A stretch of DNA of 64,000 nt from an uncultured Mediterraneibacter sp. (GTDB taxonomy: Bacteria > Bacillota > Clostridia > Lachnospirales > Lachnospiraceae). The notes beneath the pieces are model-generated. The model searched no databases. It was not told the origin of the DNA and saw nothing but the letters and a program-made list of their open reading frames with translations. The stretch's first letter is position 1; the number at the start of each line of letters is the position of its first letter. Positions 31,364 through 40,257 of the stretch are shown here, piece by piece. The translations under genes and the position numbers were made by a program. The stretch lies in contig CALWFV010000001.1 in NCBI GenBank assembly GCA_944377745.1, positions 248,001 to 312,000 on the forward strand, written 5' to 3'.

Positions 31364-33448
31364 TCATTCCTCCTCCGACTCTTTAGGCTCTTTCGCCTGT
31401 GCGCGCTCAGCCGCCCTGTCGTATGCCTCCTGATAGAGCATCTCCTGAGAATTCACCGGCTCTCCCTCGCATTTCACAAGAGTATACATTCCGTCCGCGT
31501 TTTCCACTCTTGCCTTTTTATTGTCGCTGAGCATGAGATCAAAGATCCCCTGGATCCTCTCCTTAAGTGCCGGAGAGTAAACCGGCGCCGCGACTTCCAC
31601 TCTCTTTACCGTGTTTCTTGTCATAAAATCGGCAGAGGAAATATAGTATTTCCGTTTCTCACCGCATCCGAAGATATAGATCCTGGAGTGCTCCAGGAAC
31701 CGTCCCACGATGCTGATGATACGGATGTTTTCGGTCTTTCCCTTCACACCCGGGATCAGACAGCAGATCCCGCGGATGATCATGTCAATGTGTACTCCGG
31801 CACAGGATGCATCCACAAGCTTATCCATGATCTTCTTGTCTGTCAGAGAGTTCAGCTTCAGGCCGATATATGCCTCCCCGCCGTTCTTTTTGATCCGGAT
31901 CTGCTCCTCGATCATGTCAATGACCCGTGACTGTAGACACTTCGGTGCCACCAGCAGATGCCCGGACTCCTCCACTGTCTCTCCCTTTGCCAGTGCCTGG
32001 AAGACTTTCGCCGCATCCATCCCGATCTGTTCGTCTGCCGTCATAAGCGACAGGTCAGTATACAGCCTTGCCGTCTTCTCGTTGTAGTTTCCGGTTCCGA
32101 TCTGCGTGATATATTCGATCCCGTCCCTGCCCTTCTTTGTGATCAGGCACAGCTTGGAGTGTACTTTATATCCCTCCAGCCCGTAGATGATCTGGCATCC
32201 TGCCTTCTCAAGCATACGTGACCAGCGGATGTTGTTCTCTTCATCAAAACGGGCGCGCAGCTCTACAAGGACCACGACTTCCTTCCCGTTCTCCGCCGCC
32301 TCGCACAGGGCCTCGATGATCTTGCTCTGTTTTGCAAGACGGTACAGTGTCATCTTGATGGAGATCACACTGTCATCCTCCGCCGCCTCGTTGAGCATCC
32401 GCAGGAACGGACGAATAGACTCATATGGATAGGACAGAAGTTTGTCCTCCTCCTGGATTTGTTTCAGGATGCTTTCCCCGTCGCGGAAGTCTGCGGACTT
32501 CTGCGGAACTCTCTTCTCATAGAACAGCTCCGGGTTCATTCGCAGCAGATCCTGGATCTTGTATACAAAAGACAGATCCAGCGGCGCTTCACTGCGGAAT
32601 ACGCGCTCCGGAAGAACGTCCAGATAACGGCACAGCGCCTCCACCACAGACTCGTCGATCTCCCTTGACATATCCAGACGAACCGGAGAAAGTTTCTTTC
32701 TCTCTTTCATCAGGTCAGCCATGAACTCACGGTAATCCAAATCTTCATCGTAAAGCGCGTCTGCGTCGATATCCGCATTTCTCACCACACGGATCAGAGA
32801 CTTTCCTTTTACCTTATATCCCTTGAACACTTTCCCGATATAGTGAAGGATGATATTCTCTGAAAGAATGTATCTTCCTTTGTCTCCCGGCAGCTCAACA
32901 AGCCGCTCCACCATACTGTTGGTGCAAGGGATGATACCGATCCTCTCCTTTCCGCTCCTCGTCTCAAGGACAACGACCGCATAGATATTTTCGTTTTTCA
33001 GGAACGGGAAGGGCTGTCTCTTTCCGACGATAGTCGGGGAACTCAAGGGCACGATCTCGTTGTTAAAATACTGCTCCAGATATTTCTTCTCATCGGATTT
33101 CGCCATGGTGAAGTCGATCAGTTTGATCCCGTACTCCTCCACCTTTTCCATAAGTTCTTTATAAGCTGCGTCTTTTCTTTTATTCAGCCTTTTTACTTCC
33201 TTAAGTATCGCTTTGATCTGCTCCCCGGAAGTCATTTTCGTTTTGTTGTCGCGGATCTTCTTATTGATCAGCATCTGATCCTGAAGGGATCCCACCCGCA
33301 CCATGAAGAACTCGTCAAGATTGCTCTGGTAGATGGACACAAAGTTCATCCTCTCACAGAGAGGCACCTCCGGATTCTCCGCCTCCTCGATCACCCTCTC
33401 ATTGAATTTCAGCCAGGACAGTTCCCTGTTCATGTAAATGTTTTCCAT
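31364..33448 (-). CDS. ppk1: Polyphosphate kinase 1
   Basis: About 694 residues. Makes polyphosphate from ATP, reversibly. N-terminal MENIYMNRELSWLKFNERVIEEA is the family's opening; EVVVLVELRARFDEENN, then the phospho-acceptor His in GYKVHSKLCLITKK and the second site RKYYISSADFMTRN follow. The start is the ATG at 33448, with GGAGG five bases upstream; an earlier in-frame start lies inside the HD gene. The C-terminus carries a 30-residue Glu/Lys-rich tail. Downstream of the HD hydrolase by 17 bases, in one run PhoH-HD-ppk1-corA. Confidence 0.95.
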   Translation of the reverse strand: MENIYMNRELSWLKFNERVIEEAENPEVPLCERMNFVSIYQSNLDEFFMVRVGSLQDQMLINKKIRDNKTKMTSGEQIKAILKEVKRLNKRKDAAYKELMEKVEEYGIKLIDFTMAKSDEKKYLEQYFNNEIVPLSSPTIVGKRQPFPFLKNENIYAVVVLETRSGKERIGIIPCTNSMVERLVELPGDKGRYILSENIILHYIGKVFKGYKVKGKSLIRVVRNADIDADALYDEDLDYREFMADLMKERKKLSPVRLDMSREIDESVVEALCRYLDVLPERVFRSEAPLDLSFVYKIQDLLRMNPELFYEKRVPQKSADFRDGESILKQIQEEDKLLSYPYESIRPFLRMLNEAAEDDSVISIKMTLYRLAKQSKIIEALCEAAENGKEVVVLVELRARFDEENNIRWSRMLEKAGCQIIYGLEGYKVHSKLCLITKKGRDGIEYITQIGTGNYNEKTARLYTDLSLMTADEQIGMDAAKVFQALAKGETVEESGHLLVAPKCLQSRVIDMIEEQIRIKKNGGEAYIGLKLNSLTDKKIMDKLVDASCAGVHIDMIIRGICCLIPGVKGKTENIRIISIVGRFLEHSRIYIFGCGEKRKYYISSADFMTRNTVKRVEVAAPVYSPALKERIQGIFDLMLSDNKKARVENADGMYTLVKCEGEPVNSQEMLYQEAYDRAAERAQAKEPKESEEE

Positions 33449-33465
33449 ATTCTCCTCCTTCGTAA

Positions 33466-34128
33466 CTAGCACAGTTTGTTTCCGTTTGCCATAAGTTTAA
33501 ATTTGCATTTCAGGCATTCCGCCGCCCTCCGGCACATGATCATACGTTTCAGAAATATCTCAAAATAATCCATCACCGTGCAGATGGAGTCGTCCAGTTC
33601 TAGCTCCATCTGTATAATACGCTTTTCTTTCTCAATAATCAACTTCGAAGATAGGGCCGCATAGTTTACCCTGTCGTGAATATCGAATGTCGCCTTGTTC
33701 CTGTTCTGCACCCGGTTCCGCCTGACATCAGTCTTATCCGCAAGGATCAGGGCGGCCGATACAGGGTCCACCGCCGTTCCCGTGGCCTCGTCATGGTGTC
33801 CGATGGCGGTCGCCACCACAAGAATATCCTTCAGCGGGAGTTCCGTATCCTTCAGGATCTGATATGCAAGGATCGCGCCGCTGTGGGCATGATCATGACG
33901 GTTGATGGTGTTGCCTATATCATGCATGTATCCGGCGATCTTTGCCAGTTCTATCTTATGTTTTCCGTATCCCAGGTCTTTCAGTATCTTTCCCGCTGTC
34001 TCCGCCACCTTTGCGGCGTGTTTTCTGGAATGTTCCGTATAGCCAAGTTCGTTTAGCGTGGCGTTTCCCTGTTCGATCAGAAGATTGACCTCATCATTTG
34101 TTCTGATCTGCTTGTAGTCTGTCTTCAT
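33466..34128 (-). CDS. HD-domain phosphohydrolase
   Basis: About 220 residues. Metal-binding HD motif: His in TEHSRKHAAKVAE, HD in AGYMHDIGNTINRHDH, further His in ATAIGHHDEATG and Asp in ILADKTDVRRNR. Specific substrate unknown; HD proteins next to ppk are sometimes polyphosphate or nucleotide phosphatases. The C-terminus ends in a Cys/Arg-rich tail (MIMCRRAAECLKCKF). The start is the ATG at 34128, with GAGGAG upstream and a four-base overlap with the phoH stop; a longer frame to 34170 has no ribosome site. Confidence 0.85.
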   Translation of the reverse strand: MKTDYKQIRTNDEVNLLIEQGNATLNELGYTEHSRKHAAKVAETAGKILKDLGYGKHKIELAKIAGYMHDIGNTINRHDHAHSGAILAYQILKDTELPLKDILVVATAIGHHDEATGTAVDPVSAALILADKTDVRRNRVQNRNKATFDIHDRVNYAALSSKLIIEKEKRIIQMELELDDSICTVMDYFEIFLKRMIMCRRAAECLKCKFKLMANGNKLC

Positions 34129-35498
34129 AGTCTCCTCACCGCCTCCATGGCAAGAGCGGATCTTTCGCACTCTTCCGTAGTCATAGTGATCTGCCAGCAG
34201 AGAGAGCTTCCTTTCATATGTTCCGATGCGTAGCTCAGGCCGTTGGTCCTCTCATCCAGGAAGGGCCGGTCGATCTGATTAGGATCTCCCAGAAGTATGA
34301 TCTTCGTATCCTTTCCCGCCCGGGTGATAATGCCCTTGATCTGATCCGGCGTGGTGTTCTGCGCCTCGTCGATGATAAGATAGGTCTTGACGATGGAACG
34401 GCCCCGGATATAGTTCAGCGCCTCCGTCTGAATGATCCCCCTTCCGAAGATCTCATCCAGTTTTCCTTTCAGTTCTTCCTCATCCTTGTAGCGTTCCTCC
34501 TCGCTGGAGTCGATGAGCTGTTCCAGGTTATCGATGATGGGACGCATAAGGGGCGAAATCTTCTCCTGCTCATCTCCGGGAAGAAATCCGATATCATCGT
34601 CAAACTGAGCGTTGGGCCGGCAGACCAGGATCCTTCGGTATTCCTCTGTGGGATGGTTGAGCAGTTTCTCCAGCCCCACCGCCAGGGAATAAAAGGTCTT
34701 GCTGGTACCCGCCATTCCTTTCACGATGACCAGCGGAGCCTTGTCCGCAGGCTGCATCAGCGCCTCCTGCAGGAAATACTGTCCCGCGTTCCTCGGGCTG
34801 ATCCCGTAGGGAGAGCTCTTGCGGTAATCCAGCTTACGAATCACGCCGTTCTCAACCCGTCCCAGCTGGGTCTTCTTCGCAGACTGATCTGCCTTCAGGA
34901 TCACGAACTGATTTTCCTCCAGCTCCGGTACATAGCTTTCCCCTTCTTCACTGAGCACATACACCTGATCCGCGGGAACGCCTTTCTTCTTAAACGACTT
35001 AAACAGTTCCTCCGGAACATACACCTCGCATCTTCCGCTGTACTGGTTCTCATGTTCCAGCACCTGATCCGTTGTAAAGTCCTCTGCACAGATTCCCAGA
35101 ATCTGCGCCTTGATCCGAAGCAGGATATCCTTTGTCACAAGGACGACCTGTTCCTCCCTTGATTCAGAAAGTCCGAGGCAGACTCTTAAGATCCGGTTGT
35201 CCATGACCTCTGCGGAGAGATCCTCCGGCAGCTTCACATTGACAAAGTTTTTTTCCACACGGAGCGTCCCGCCGTTTTCCAGCGGCACCCCTTTGAGAAG
35301 GTCTCCTTTCAGCCTCTTCTGTTCCAGATACCGGATGACCCGGCGCGCATTCGCTCCGATCTCCCCTTCCGCTTTCTTGAAATGATCCAGTTCCTCCAGG
35401 ACCACCATGGGAAGTACAACAGAATTATCTTCAAAGCTGTCCAGCGCATATGGCGCCTGTAGAAGGACATTTGTGTCCACAACATAAATTTTAACCAT
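34125..35498 (-). CDS. PIN-PhoH fusion ATPase (PhoH2-like)
   Basis: A 457-residue two-domain protein. Residues 1-140 form a PIN RNase domain (VDTNVLLQAPYALDSF with Asp 8, then VVLEELDHFK and VLVTKDILLR). Residues 215-457 form the PhoH ATPase with Walker A VKGMAGTSKTF and Walker B YLIIDEAQNTTPDQIKGI. Such PhoH2/YlaK-type proteins are thought to be RNA helicase-nucleases. Overlaps the HD hydrolase gene by four bases. First gene of the run reaching ppk1 and corA. Confidence 0.92.
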   Translation of the reverse strand: MVKIYVVDTNVLLQAPYALDSFEDNSVVLPMVVLEELDHFKKAEGEIGANARRVIRYLEQKRLKGDLLKGVPLENGGTLRVEKNFVNVKLPEDLSAEVMDNRILRVCLGLSESREEQVVLVTKDILLRIKAQILGICAEDFTTDQVLEHENQYSGRCEVYVPEELFKSFKKKGVPADQVYVLSEEGESYVPELEENQFVILKADQSAKKTQLGRVENGVIRKLDYRKSSPYGISPRNAGQYFLQEALMQPADKAPLVIVKGMAGTSKTFYSLAVGLEKLLNHPTEEYRRILVCRPNAQFDDDIGFLPGDEQEKISPLMRPIIDNLEQLIDSSEEERYKDEEELKGKLDEIFGRGIIQTEALNYIRGRSIVKTYLIIDEAQNTTPDQIKGIITRAGKDTKIILLGDPNQIDRPFLDERTNGLSYASEHMKGSSLCWQITMTTEECERSALAMEAVRRL

Positions 35499-35597
35499 AT
35501 GGATTCCTCTCAGGTTTCTTATTTTTGTATCAGTACTATTTTATAATAAAGACCCGGAGGATAGGGTAAGAGAAACGTTAAATATAAGTAAAAGATA

Positions 35598-35637
35598 CCG
35601 GATCTGTGCTGTATCATAAAATACAGCACAGATCCGG
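35598..35637 (-). terminator. Terminator-like hairpin after the TrpXYZ-like ABC operon
   Basis: Perfect 17-bp stem: CCGGATCTGTGCTGTAT (35598-35614), loop CATAAA, and its complement 35621-35637. On the minus strand it is followed by TATCTTTTACTTATATTT, a weak T-rich tail. It sits 55 bases after the ATPase stop. Confidence 0.65.
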
Positions 35638-35691
35638 CACAAATACCTTTTCCGGCAAGATCCTGATTTCAGTTCTTCCTGAGAGCCGCTC

Positions 35692-36495
35692 TCAGCTCAG
35701 CATCATCCGGTCATTGGCAAACTCTCCGCCGCTGACTTCCTCAAATTTATTCAAAAGATCCGAAACATGAAGTCTTTTCTTCTCCTCTCCGGACACATCA
35801 TATATAATGCGCCCCTCATGCATCATCACGAGACGGTTTCCGTGAGCGATGGCGTCCTTCATATTATGAGTCACCATCATCGCCGTCAGATTATGCTCCT
35901 CAATGATCTTATCCGATATGGCAAGGACCTTTGCGGCAGTTTTCGGATCGAGCGCTGCCGTGTGCTCATCGAGAAGAAGCAGCTTTGGTTTCTTCGCCGC
36001 AGCCATCAGCAGTGTAATGGCCTGGCGCTGACCTCCCGAAAGCAGGCCGACTTTGGACGAAAGCCGGTCTTCCAGTCCCAGGTCAAGTGTCTTCAGCTGT
36101 CTTTTATATTCTTCTCTTTCTTTTCTGGTAATTCCCCAGCCGAGACCTCTGTGCTCACCCCTTCTGGATGCAATGGCCATATTTTCTTCGATGGACATTG
36201 TCGCCGCAGTCCCGGTCATCGGGTCCTGAAATACCCTTCCCAGATACACAGCTCTTTTGTGCTCCGGCAGTCTTGTGATATCTGTTCCGTCCACAATGAT
36301 CTTTCCTTCGTCTACCAGCCATGTGCCCGCGATCGCATTCAGGGTAGTCGATTTTCCCGCTCCGTTTCCTCCGATGATCGTAACGAAGTCTCCCGGATTC
36401 AGGTTCAGGTTTACACCGTCCAGAGCCTTCTTCTCGTTGATCGTACCTCTGTTGAATGTTTTGTATATATTCTGTATCTCAAGCATATATCCCAT
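35692..36495 (-). CDS. ABC importer ATP-binding protein (TrpXYZ-like)
   Basis: A 267-residue ABC ATPase. Walker A IGGNGAGKST (about 41-50), Q-loop GRVFQDPMTG, signature LLSGGQRQAI, Walker B KLLLLDEHTAALDP and switch His in MMVTHNMKDA. It pairs with the permease (one base before) and the lipoprotein substrate-binding protein upstream. The trio resembles the TrpXYZ tryptophan importers of streptococci and clostridia; specificity is inferred only from family. Confidence 0.92.
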   Translation of the reverse strand: MGYMLEIQNIYKTFNRGTINEKKALDGVNLNLNPGDFVTIIGGNGAGKSTTLNAIAGTWLVDEGKIIVDGTDITRLPEHKRAVYLGRVFQDPMTGTAATMSIEENMAIASRRGEHRGLGWGITRKEREEYKRQLKTLDLGLEDRLSSKVGLLSGGQRQAITLLMAAAKKPKLLLLDEHTAALDPKTAAKVLAISDKIIEEHNLTAMMVTHNMKDAIAHGNRLVMMHEGRIIYDVSGEEKKRLHVSDLLNKFEEVSGGEFANDRMMLS

Positions 36496-36496
36496 G

Positions 36497-37435
36497 TCAA
36501 GACCTCCTTTTGAGTGCTCTCTGCTCTTTCAGGTAGGGAACTGCAAGGAACAGCGCCACCACCAGCGCAGAAAACAGTTTCATGTAATCAGAAGGCATCT
36601 TGAACCACAGTACAAGTGCGTACGCCACATAATAGAGGATCGCGCCCACAAACACAGCCGCCAGAGTATAGGCAAATGCGATCTTTCTTCCTGCGCAGAG
36701 TTTTCCGAAGATCACTTCGCTGATAATGACTGCTGCCAGCCCGATAACGATCGCGCCCCTGCCCATATTTACATCCGCCGCTCCCTGATACTGAGCCAGT
36801 ACGCCTCCGCACAGTCCGACAAGTCCGTTTGAGATCATCAGGGCCAGCACCTTCGCATAATCCGTGTTGATTCCCTGGGCGCGCGCCATCTGAGGATTGC
36901 ACCCGGTCGCCCGGATCGACGCCCCCATCTCGGTCCCGAAGAACCAGTAAACCACAGCAACCAGGACAAGACATGCCAGAATCAGCTTGAGAAAGAAGAA
37001 AACGCTGTCGTCAGCTGTTACATATCTTGAAGAAGCAACCAGTCCCTGCTGTGTCAGGCTGATACCCTGATTCGATTTTCCCATGATCACAAGGTTAACC
37101 GAGTACAGAGATACCTGAGTCAGGATACTTGCCAGAATGCCCGGAATTCCCAGTGCAGTGTGAAGGATCCCGGTCACAAATCCTGCCGCCATTCCCGCGA
37201 GAAGTGCGAAAACAAGAGAAAGCGCGGGATGCATTCCTCCCTGGATCAGCATGACCGCTGTGGCGGCTCCTGTCGCAAGAGAGCCGTCCACCGTCAGATC
37301 CGGAAAATCAAGGATCCTGTATGTGATATAAACTCCAAGGGCCATAATTCCCCAGATCAGTCCCTGGGCCGCTGTTCCCGGCATTGCGCGGAGCAGCGCC
37401 ATGGGATCCAGCGACATAAAATAATCTAAAACCAT
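36497..37435 (-). CDS. ABC importer permease (TrpXYZ-like)
   Basis: A 312-residue membrane protein with eight to nine hydrophobic segments of the BPD_transp_2 (branched-chain/ribose) class: GLIWGIMALGVYITYRILDF DLT near the N-terminus, then GAATAVMLIQGG, FALLAGMAAGFVTGIL and GLVGLCGGVLAQYQGAADVN with the EAA-like coupling region. It forms the channel with the ATPase encoded next. It follows the substrate-binding protein gene by 27 bases. Confidence 0.9.
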   Translation of the reverse strand: MVLDYFMSLDPMALLRAMPGTAAQGLIWGIMALGVYITYRILDFPDLTVDGSLATGAATAVMLIQGGMHPALSLVFALLAGMAAGFVTGILHTALGIPGILASILTQVSLYSVNLVIMGKSNQGISLTQQGLVASSRYVTADDSVFFFLKLILACLVLVAVVYWFFGTEMGASIRATGCNPQMARAQGINTDYAKVLALMISNGLVGLCGGVLAQYQGAADVNMGRGAIVIGLAAVIISEVIFGKLCAGRKIAFAYTLAAVFVGAILYYVAYALVLWFKMPSDYMKLFSALVVALFLAVPYLKEQRALKRRS

Positions 37436-37462
37436 TTTTCTCTCTGCCTTTCTGCTGAAATA

Positions 37463-38467
37463 CTATTCCGTCTCGATAGCTGTATAGTCATCCGGAACTG
37501 AGATTCCAAGTTCTTCGCAGATGGTCGGATTATACATTTTTGTCACTTCCGGTGCTGTCTCGATCGGCATGGTCGTAATGTCCGCTCCCTCTGCAAGGAT
37601 TTCATAAGCCATCTCTCCTGCGCGGTATCCGATATCATAATAGCTGATAGACAGGGTCGCAACTCCGCATCCGCTGCAGATTCCCTGCTCTCCCGCGATC
37701 ACCGGTACCTTTGCCGGCAGGCAGATGTTGTTGATGATCTGCGTGTTTGCCGCCATCGTATTATCCGTCGGAATGTAGATCGCGTCGCACTCTTCCACCG
37801 CGTTTGTCACAACAGACTGGATCTCATTGGAGTCCGCCGCCGTATACTCTTTATATTCTACTCCGTCTGCCTCAAGTTCAGCCTCGAACAGCTCTGCCTG
37901 ATATTTTGAGTTGGACTCTGCTGAACAGTACAGGATTCCTACCGTCTTCACATCCGGAAGAAGCTCCATCATCATATCTTCCTGCTCTTCGATGGGAGCC
38001 AGGTCACAGGTTCCCGAGATATTCACTCCTGTAGTCCCTGTCCAGTCCGTAATCCCGAGTGCAGTCGCATAATCTGTAACAGACGTGCCCAGGATCGGGA
38101 TATCCGCTGTCGCCTGTGCGGCTGTCTGAAGCGGGAGCGTAGCATTTGCAAGGATTAGGTCTACATCCGCAGAGACAAAGTTATTAATGATCGTAGAGCA
38201 CATGTTCTGTTCTCCCTGTGCATTTTCCACATCAAATTCTACATTTTCCTCTCCGAACTTTTCAGTACATGCATCCTGAAATCCTTCTGTAGCCGCGTCC
38301 AGCGCCGCGTGTTCCATCTGCTGGCAGATACCGATCGTATATTTTCCGGCCGCATCGGCGCTTCCGCTTTCTGAAGTACTGGTGGAAGAAGAATCACTTC
38401 CACAGGCCGCCAGAGAAGCGGTCATTGCTGCTGCCATTAAAAGTGCTGCTGCCTTTTTCTTTTTCAT
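37463..38467 (-). CDS. ABC importer substrate-binding lipoprotein (PF04392 type)
   Basis: About 334 residues. A lipoprotein signal KKKKAAALLMAAAMTASLAAC ends in lipobox LAAC, so the protein is lipid-anchored outside the membrane. The mature part is a two-lobe periplasmic-binding fold of the ABC_sub_bind class (YTIGICQQMEHAALDAATEG, LILANATLPLQTAAQ, ILGTSVTDYA). In this family the ligand is often an aromatic amino acid; here inferred. ATG at 38467 is eleven bases after GGAGG; a TTG at 38473 is five bases after it and may be the true start. Confidence 0.88.
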   Translation of the reverse strand: MKKKKAAALLMAAAMTASLAACGSDSSSTSTSESGSADAAGKYTIGICQQMEHAALDAATEGFQDACTEKFGEENVEFDVENAQGEQNMCSTIINNFVSADVDLILANATLPLQTAAQATADIPILGTSVTDYATALGITDWTGTTGVNISGTCDLAPIEEQEDMMMELLPDVKTVGILYCSAESNSKYQAELFEAELEADGVEYKEYTAADSNEIQSVVTNAVEECDAIYIPTDNTMAANTQIINNICLPAKVPVIAGEQGICSGCGVATLSISYYDIGYRAGEMAYEILAEGADITTMPIETAPEVTKMYNPTICEELGISVPDDYTAIETE

Positions 38468-38490
38468 TTTCAATCATTCCTCCCTGTTTG

Positions 38491-38529
38491 CTTTATTGCA
38501 CCAAAGCGTTGCGCTTTAATGCAACAAAG
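38491..38529 (-). promoter_or_regulatory. 39-base palindromic leader element of the ABC operon
   Basis: Two 18-base arms around a three-base centre: CTTTATTGCACCAAAGCG (38491-38508), TTG, CGCTTTAATGCAACAAAG (38512-38529). The arms pair throughout if three G-U pairs are allowed. It begins about a dozen bases after the predicted start of transcription and ends eight bases before the GGAGG site, with no T-run. It may be an operator or an RNA element. Confidence 0.55.
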
Positions 38530-38548
38530 TATCAAAATCACAAATCGT

Positions 38549-38578
38549 ATTATACACCAGAGGGATCGTCAGAGTCAA
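38549..38578 (-). promoter_or_regulatory. Promoter of the TrpXYZ-like ABC operon
   Basis: TTGACT (38573-38578) and TATAAT (38549-38554) on the minus strand with an 18-base spacer. About 80 bases upstream of the lipoprotein gene. There is no room for a T-box leader. Confidence 0.7.
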
Positions 38579-38731
38579 TTTTATTTTTCTACATTTTTCT
38601 TTCTCTTTCATTCTTTCGTTATATACAAATCTTCCAACTGATATGTTATCATACTCTTTGTACACTGAAATGCATGTGTGTTCCGGTGTATCTGATAATA
38701 TTTGAAAGGAGAATTTTACAAAAGAGAATCT

Positions 38732-40030
38732 ATGCAATATACTTTTACACAACTGTTCTGGCTGCTCCTCGTTTATTCCTTCATCGGATGGATCATCGAG
38801 GCGATGGTCGGATCGATCAAAAACAGACATTTTACCAACCGCGGATTTTCCACCGGCCCCTTCTGTCTCGTCTACGGAGTCGCCGTTGTCATCATGGAAC
38901 TGACCCTGTCCGAACTGATGGACAATCCGGTCTTTCTTCTCATTGGGTGCGGACTTCAGGCAACTATCATCGAATGGATCACCGGAAAAGTCCTGGAACG
39001 GCTGAACCATCACAAGTGGTGGGATTATTCAAAAAAGAAATGGAATTTTGACGGATATATCTGTCTTCAGTACTCCCTGCTTTGGGCTGTCCTGGGCGCT
39101 GTTGCCCTCCGATACGGGAACACGTTTTTTTTCTTCCTGTACAGCCTGATCCCGACGCCTCTTCGGGATATTCTTGTATGGGGACTGGTGATCTATCTTG
39201 CGGCTGACACGCTGGTCTCCTTTACTGCCGTACTTCATCTGCAGCACGGCAGGGGACCTTCCGGCCGTCAGCACAGGAAATTTACCGTTCTGCTCTTCCG
39301 CGCTTCCCGAACCTTCATCGGTTATGTGGAACGCCGTATGGAAAAGGCCTATCCGATCATTCAGGAACGTGCCGAAGAGATCCTGAAAGAGGGGCATTTC
39401 GCGGAGGGATGCGGTTTCTACAAGCTGTTCTGGCTCTTCCTGATCGGCTCCCTTCTCGGCGATATCACGGAGACCATCTTCTGCCGGATCACTGCCGGCG
39501 TGTGGATGAGCAGGAGCAGCCTGGTATGGGGTCCGTTCAGTATCGTATGGGGCTTTGCCATCGTCCTTGCAACGATCCTCCTCTATAAAGACAGGGACAA
39601 ACCGGACCGGCATATTTTCCTCATCGGCACACTCCTGGGAGGAGCCTATGAATATATGTGCAGTGTTCTGGGCGAGCTTGTCTTCGGTCAGGTCTTCTGG
39701 GATTACAGCGAGATTCCCTTTAATCTGGGCGGAAGGGTCAACCTTCTGTACTGTTTCTTCTGGGGAATCGCGGCCGTTGTCTGGATCAAGGGGCTGTATC
39801 CTCATTTTTCAAAATGGATCGAGAAGATCCCGAAACTGACCGGATACATAGCCTCCTGGATCCTGATCGTGTTCATGACCGCGGACCTGATGGTCTCCGC
39901 GGCGGCGCTGATCCGTTATGACCAGAGAGCGGGCGGCCCTCCTGCCATAAGCGGCTGGGAACAGGTCATAGATACGAATTTTGACGATGCGAAGATGAAG
40001 CAGATTTATCCCAATGCGAAGTTCAGATAA
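38732..40030 (+). CDS. CmpB-family membrane protein with internal duplication
   Basis: About 432 residues, PF06541 (ABC_trans_CmpB, 'putative ABC-transporter type IV') class. The domain occurs twice: FWLLLVYSFIGWIIEAMVGS with FSTGPFCLVYGVAVVIM in the first half, and FWLFLIGSLLGDITETIFC with SLVWGPFSIVWGFAIVLA in the second, each followed by WDYS-type blocks and more hydrophobic spans; about eight to ten membrane segments in all. No ABC ATPase adjoins, so the transporter name is doubtful; function unknown. The start at 38732 gives MQYTFTQLF; a TTG at 38702 is an alternative. Confidence 0.8.
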   Translation: MQYTFTQLFWLLLVYSFIGWIIEAMVGSIKNRHFTNRGFSTGPFCLVYGVAVVIMELTLSELMDNPVFLLIGCGLQATIIEWITGKVLERLNHHKWWDYSKKKWNFDGYICLQYSLLWAVLGAVALRYGNTFFFFLYSLIPTPLRDILVWGLVIYLAADTLVSFTAVLHLQHGRGPSGRQHRKFTVLLFRASRTFIGYVERRMEKAYPIIQERAEEILKEGHFAEGCGFYKLFWLFLIGSLLGDITETIFCRITAGVWMSRSSLVWGPFSIVWGFAIVLATILLYKDRDKPDRHIFLIGTLLGGAYEYMCSVLGELVFGQVFWDYSEIPFNLGGRVNLLYCFFWGIAAVVWIKGLYPHFSKWIEKIPKLTGYIASWILIVFMTADLMVSAAALIRYDQRAGGPPAISGWEQVIDTNFDDAKMKQIYPNAKFR

Positions 40031-40034
40031 ATGA

Positions 40035-40187
40035 ATATAAGACATGCGAAGGTAGAGGGGTTCCCTCCCGGACTCATTTTCATTCGGAGTTCAGCGCAGC
40101 GGTACATAAGAGCGCAAAAGACGCGCTCAAAGTGCCGGCGCTGCCCTACGGTCCGGGAGGGAGCCCCTCTTCCTGCTCGTTTATATC
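40035..40187. repeat. Stop-codon-flush palindrome, copy C (tip inverted)
   Basis: Outer arms GAGGGGTTCCCTCCCGGA (40055-40072) against TCCGGGAGGGAGCCCCTC, begun by a weak AATATAAG/TTTATAT pairing that starts five bases after the CmpB-like stop. The tip GAGCGC-AAAAGAC-GCGCTC is copy B's tip read on the other strand (GTCTTTT loop), flanked by AGCGGTAC and GTGCCGGCGCTG. It lies between convergent genes. Confidence 0.82.
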
Positions 40188-40257
40188 CAGCCGGAACATG
40201 TCCTCAGAAATCAGCGCTCTTCCAGTATGGATAAAACAAGTCCCCGGAGACGTCCTT

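Noticed and set aside
30038-31930. A 630-codon open frame on the plus strand across the small K+ protein, corA and ppk1
   Set aside because: It lies opposite well-supported genes, has low-complexity Leu/Ser/Phe/Arg-rich sequence with no recognisable domain, and no ribosome site; it is a by-product of minus-strand codon use.
38474-38731. A T-box leader for the TrpXYZ-like importer
   Set aside because: No T-box sequence (UGGNACCGCG-like) and no specifier stem fit; the distance from promoter to start is too short.
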